Positions 61,228 through 64,000 of a stretch of 64,000 bases of DNA are shown piece by piece. Positions within the stretch are counted from its first letter, which is position 1. Every line of letters begins with the position of its first letter. The stretch is taken from positions 1 through 64,000 of the forward strand of contig JAHEIX010000019.1 in assembly GCA_024639165.1 (NCBI GenBank). Direction: 5' to 3'. Under the pieces are notes generated by a model. The model saw only the letters and a list, made by a program, of their open reading frames with translations, ran no database searches and had not been told where the DNA came from. A program made the position numbers and the translations under genes. The DNA comes from UBA7446 sp024639165 (lineage in GTDB: Bacteria > Bacteroidota > Bacteroidia > Flavobacteriales > Flavobacteriaceae).

Positions 61228-61701
61228 ATGAAAATTCAAGTGATATGCGTAGGTAAAACGCAGCAGGCTGAACTTAAGAGTTGGTTACCTGATTATTGCA
61301 AGCGTTTAACGCGCTTTACTTCATTTGATTGGCATGAAATTCCGGATCTAAAAAACACAAAAAATCTTGCTGAAAAACAGCAAAAAACAGATGAAGGCAA
61401 ACTAATTTTAGGAGCTATAAGCCCTAGCGATACCCTTGTGCTTTTTGACGAGAAGGGCAGCACACATACCTCCAAAGGCTTTGCGCAATTTCTTCAAAAA
61501 AAAATGAACGCAGGGACTAAAAAATTGGTCTTTGTTATTGGAGGTCCTTATGGTTTTTCAGCGCAAGTATACGATAGAGCACAAGGAAAAATAGCCCTTT
61601 CGTACATGACTTTTTCTCACCAAATGGTCCGTATCTTTGTTGCAGAACAACTCTACCGTGCATTTAGCATTTTGAATAATCAACCCTATCATCACGAATG
61701 A
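61228..61701 (+). CDS. rlmH: 23S rRNA pseudouridine-1915 N3-methyltransferase
   Basis: SPOUT methyltransferase of 157 residues. MKIQVICVGKT, LVLFDEKGS, FVIGGPYGFS and the C-terminal MTFSHQMVRIFVAEQLYRAF are the family landmarks. rdgB overlaps its stop as ATGA. Confidence 0.96.
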   Translation: MKIQVICVGKTQQAELKSWLPDYCKRLTRFTSFDWHEIPDLKNTKNLAEKQQKTDEGKLILGAISPSDTLVLFDEKGSTHTSKGFAQFLQKKMNAGTKKLVFVIGGPYGFSAQVYDRAQGKIALSYMTFSHQMVRIFVAEQLYRAFSILNNQPYHHE

Positions 61702-62276
61702 AAGAACTCATATTTGCGACCCATAACCAAAACAAAGTGGAAGAAGTGAAAGCCGTTTTTAACGATTACAACATCAAAAGCTTGGCTGATGTAGATTATC
61801 ACACTGAAATTGAGGAGACTGCAAAAACCTTTGAAGGAAATGCATTACTAAAAGCCAAACATATTTATGACGTTTTTAAAACAGCTGTTTTTGCTGATGA
61901 CAGTGGCTTGGAGGTAGCTGAACTCGACGGTGCCCCTGGAGTGTACTCAGCCCGCTATGCTGGAGAGGAAAAAAATCACAAAAAAAACAACGCCAAACTA
62001 TTAGAAGCCTTAGCAGAAGCCACAAACCGAAAAGCGCAATTCAAGACTGTAATTGCTTATGTAGACGCCAATACAACCATTTGCTTTGAAGGCGTAGTAA
62101 AGGGTGAAATTGCCACTGAGCTAAGTGGAACAGGCGGCTTTGGCTATGATCCGCTCTTTGTACCAGAAGGCTATAATGAAACATTTGGAGCACTACCTAG
62201 CGAAGTAAAATTAAAATTGAGTCACCGCAGCAGGGCGATTGCCTTATTATTTGAGCATCTTAAATCGCTAACATAA
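61698..62276 (+). CDS. rdgB: XTP/dITP diphosphatase (non-canonical purine NTP)
   Basis: House-cleaning pyrophosphatase of 192 residues that removes dITP and XTP. ATHNQNKVEEV at the start, FADDSGLEVAELDGAPGVYSARY and GFGYDPLFVPEG are diagnostic. Coupled to rlmH by a 4-bp overlap. Confidence 0.96.
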   Translation: MKELIFATHNQNKVEEVKAVFNDYNIKSLADVDYHTEIEETAKTFEGNALLKAKHIYDVFKTAVFADDSGLEVAELDGAPGVYSARYAGEEKNHKKNNAKLLEALAEATNRKAQFKTVIAYVDANTTICFEGVVKGEIATELSGTGGFGYDPLFVPEGYNETFGALPSEVKLKLSHRSRAIALLFEHLKSLT

Positions 62277-62337
62277 TGTTAATTTTAGATAAAAACATTG
62301 CAGAGCATCAAGGAATGCATTTAGTTTGTAGAAGCAT

Positions 62338-63093
62338 ATGATTAAACATTTTACGCAATTCCTCTTTTTAACTGGCTGCTGTACCATTTTATATGGGCAA
62401 GAGGTCATTGGTATCGTTGAAAATGCCTCAGATCAAAAACCCATTTCAACGGTTCATATCATCAACCTCAACAAGGTGACCATGTCCATTACCAACAAAG
62501 AAGGGAAATTTGCCATTGATGCAGAAGTTAACGACACCCTCTATTTTTCCTATTTAGGCTACAAACCCATTAAGGTCCGCGTTTCTAATGACTTGGTAAA
62601 ATATCCCAACACCCGCTTTCAACTCACAGAACTTGCATTGGCCCTAGAAGAAGTGGTCGTACGACCTTACCAACTCACAGGTTATTTGGATATTGATGCG
62701 CGTAATGTGCCGATCAACCGAACAAGAAGGTACAGTATTCCGGGACTTCCATCGGGTGGATACGAAGCAGGTAACCGAACGCCTCTAGGTGAAATTCGCA
62801 TTTTACAAGCCATCTCAAACCCTGCTGATTTTTTGTATAATATTTTTGGTAAAAAACCCAAACAACTGCGCAAACTCAAAAAAGCGAGAGCTAACAACGA
62901 GATTCGAGATCTTTTGGCAGTTAAATACGACAGAAAAACTTTGGTGCAACTCATCCAAATTGACCGAGTTGATCTAGATGAAATATTGCGTAAATGCAAC
63001 TTCTCTGACAGCTTTATTAAGGGGGCTAACGACCTGCAAATATTGGAGGCCATCAGCAACTGTTATGAAGAGTATAAAATTCTTAATCGCTAA
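62338..63093 (+). CDS. Exported protein with carboxypeptidase-regulatory-like domain
   Basis: 251 residues. A signal peptide (ending ILYGQ) is followed by a carboxypeptidase-regulatory-like beta-sandwich (about 22-95: EVIGIVENASDQKPISTVHI, LYFSYLGYKPIKVRV) and an EEVVVRPY boundary typical of the domain ahead of TonB plugs. Here, however, no plug or barrel follows; the C-terminal 140 residues are a helical region seen in other Bacteroidota proteins of this size. The function is unknown. Confidence 0.82.
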   Translation: MIKHFTQFLFLTGCCTILYGQEVIGIVENASDQKPISTVHIINLNKVTMSITNKEGKFAIDAEVNDTLYFSYLGYKPIKVRVSNDLVKYPNTRFQLTELALALEEVVVRPYQLTGYLDIDARNVPINRTRRYSIPGLPSGGYEAGNRTPLGEIRILQAISNPADFLYNIFGKKPKQLRKLKKARANNEIRDLLAVKYDRKTLVQLIQIDRVDLDEILRKCNFSDSFIKGANDLQILEAISNCYEEYKILNR

Positions 63094-63108
63094 AAAAGCT
63101 AAATTCGA

Positions 63109-63116
63109 TACCTTTG
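63109..63116 (+). promoter_or_regulatory. -7 element of the purB promoter
   Basis: TACCTTTG followed by CA is an exact Bacteroidota -7 element, 14 bp before the purB ATG, giving a very short leader. The -33 TTG at the standard distance is poor. Confidence 0.5.
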
Positions 63117-63130
63117 CATTTTGAAAGCCT

Positions 63131-64000
63131 ATGTTATTAAACAAATTAAGTGCAATTTCACCTGTTGATGGTCGTTATCGCCCAAAAACAAAATCCCTAA
63201 GCCCATACTTTTCAGAATTTGGATTGATTCAATACCGCGTACGTATAGAGGTGGAATATTTTATAGCCCTTTGCGAACTCCCTTTGCCAGAACTCAAGGA
63301 TTTTCCTAGCTCTGCCATTGAAGAATTACGCAGCGTATACACCCATTTCAATTTAGATCAAGCGCAGGCCATCAAAGACATTGAAAAAGTCACCAACCAC
63401 GACGTAAAGGCAGTTGAGTACTTTTTAAAACAACTATTTGACGACTTAAATCTGGGGAAATACAAAGAGTTTATCCACTTTGGACTTACCTCACAGGATA
63501 TCAACAATACAGCTATTCCACTTTCTGTAAAAGAAGCTTACGAACGTGAATATTTACCCAAACTAAAAGAGGTAATCACAGCACTTGAAGCGCTTATGAC
63601 TAGTTGTGAGGGCGTAGCCATGTTGGCTAGAACACACGGGCAACCGGCCTCCCCTACGCGTTTGGACAAAGAACTCAACGTATTTAAAACACGTATTGAT
63701 CAACAACTTTCATTAATGTCGCAAATTCCCATGGCGGCCAAATTTGGTGGCGCTACTGGAAATTACAACGCACACAAGGTGGCGTATCCGTCTGTGGACT
63801 GGCAGGGGTTTGGGAAGGCATTTGTAGAAAAAACGCTTGGCTTGCACCACTCCTTTCCAACAACACAGATTGAGCACTACGACCATTATGCTGCACTTTG
63901 TGATGCACAAAAGCGTATCAACACCATATTAATTGATTTTTCGAGGGATATATGGACATATATTTCTATGGATTATTTCAAACAACAAATTAAAGAGGGA
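63131..64000 (+). CDS. purB: Adenylosuccinate lyase, 3' end beyond the window
   Basis: Purine-synthesis lyase, here 290 codons of the usual about 450. LNKLSAISPVDGRYRPKTKS at the start, KDIEKVTNHDVKAVEYF, FGLTSQDINNTAIPLS, and MLARTHGQPASPTRLDKEL are characteristic. Read directly from the sequence to the window edge. Confidence 0.96.
   Translation, partial: MLLNKLSAISPVDGRYRPKTKSLSPYFSEFGLIQYRVRIEVEYFIALCELPLPELKDFPSSAIEELRSVYTHFNLDQAQAIKDIEKVTNHDVKAVEYFLKQLFDDLNLGKYKEFIHFGLTSQDINNTAIPLSVKEAYEREYLPKLKEVITALEALMTSCEGVAMLARTHGQPASPTRLDKELNVFKTRIDQQLSLMSQIPMAAKFGGATGNYNAHKVAYPSVDWQGFGKAFVEKTLGLHHSFPTTQIEHYDHYAALCDAQKRINTILIDFSRDIWTYISMDYFKQQIKEG

Noticed and set aside
1..64000. tRNA or rRNA genes, CRISPR arrays, insertion sequences
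   Set aside because: No cloverleaf-type T-loop context, no rRNA-like stretch, no regular spacer-repeat array and no transposase or integrase frame was seen on either strand.

Overview
The window is from a member of the Bacteroidota, most likely a marine-type Flavobacteriaceae. The evidence is a SusC/SusD/SusE outer-membrane system, many proteins ending in a type IX secretion system (T9SS) sorting domain, DUF1501/DUF1800 and DUF5689 proteins, promoters of the Bacteroidota form (TTG, about 19 bp, TAnnTTTG), and an rpsF-rpsR-rplI operon without ssb between rpsF and rpsR. Genus and species cannot be told from the sequence alone.

Region 1 (1-19.7 kb) is a complete starch/maltodextrin utilisation locus. 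LacI-type regulator, SusC, SusD, SusE and a large T9SS-exported GH13 amylase capture and cut the glucan at the surface. The opposite-strand operon encodes a sugar transporter, beta-phosphoglucomutase, GH65 maltose phosphorylase, a SusA-like GH13, a lipoprotein GH13 and a GH97 alpha-glucosidase, so both hydrolytic and phosphorolytic maltose routes are present. The amylase has no ATG: its signal peptide is in frame only with an ATC start.

Region 2 (19.75-35.2 kb) is the most unusual part. A tight seven-gene minus-strand operon (lamin-tail lipoprotein, DcuC carrier, isoaspartyl dipeptidase, porin, M14 carboxypeptidase, second porin, T9SS alpha/beta hydrolase), a T9SS lamin-tail protein, a MocR/GabR-type regulator, a second lipoprotein hydrolase paralogous to the first, and a DASS dicarboxylate symporter lie together. 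Upstream of each of the three transcription units is the same pair of AATTGGTA boxes, always 23 bp apart and always in the same orientation relative to the gene. The regulator has Arg where the family has its PLP-binding Lys. I infer a MocR-controlled regulon for an extracellular anionic ester or beta-aspartyl substrate that yields dicarboxylates or aspartate.

Region 3 (35.2-41.5 kb) is a probable extracellular nucleic-acid or phosphoester scavenging set: TonB-dependent receptor, DUF5689 lipoprotein, T9SS endonuclease I and a secreted EEP-family phosphohydrolase.

Region 4 (41.5-47.4 kb) is partly decayed: a shortened F5/8-type C protein, a broken T9SS gene, short repeats, then a sulfatase, a GH128 gene frameshifted in an A9 run, a tandem-repeat protein, and a genuine formylglycine-generating enzyme that would activate the sulfatase.

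Region 5 (47.4-64 kb) moves into core genome: a DUF1501/DUF1800 pair, cold-shock protein, carbonic anhydrase with SulP transporter, an orphan T9SS domain, a small HTH regulator, hisS, rplI-rpsR-rpsF, priA, a YihY membrane protein, rlmH, rdgB, a small exported protein and the start of purB.
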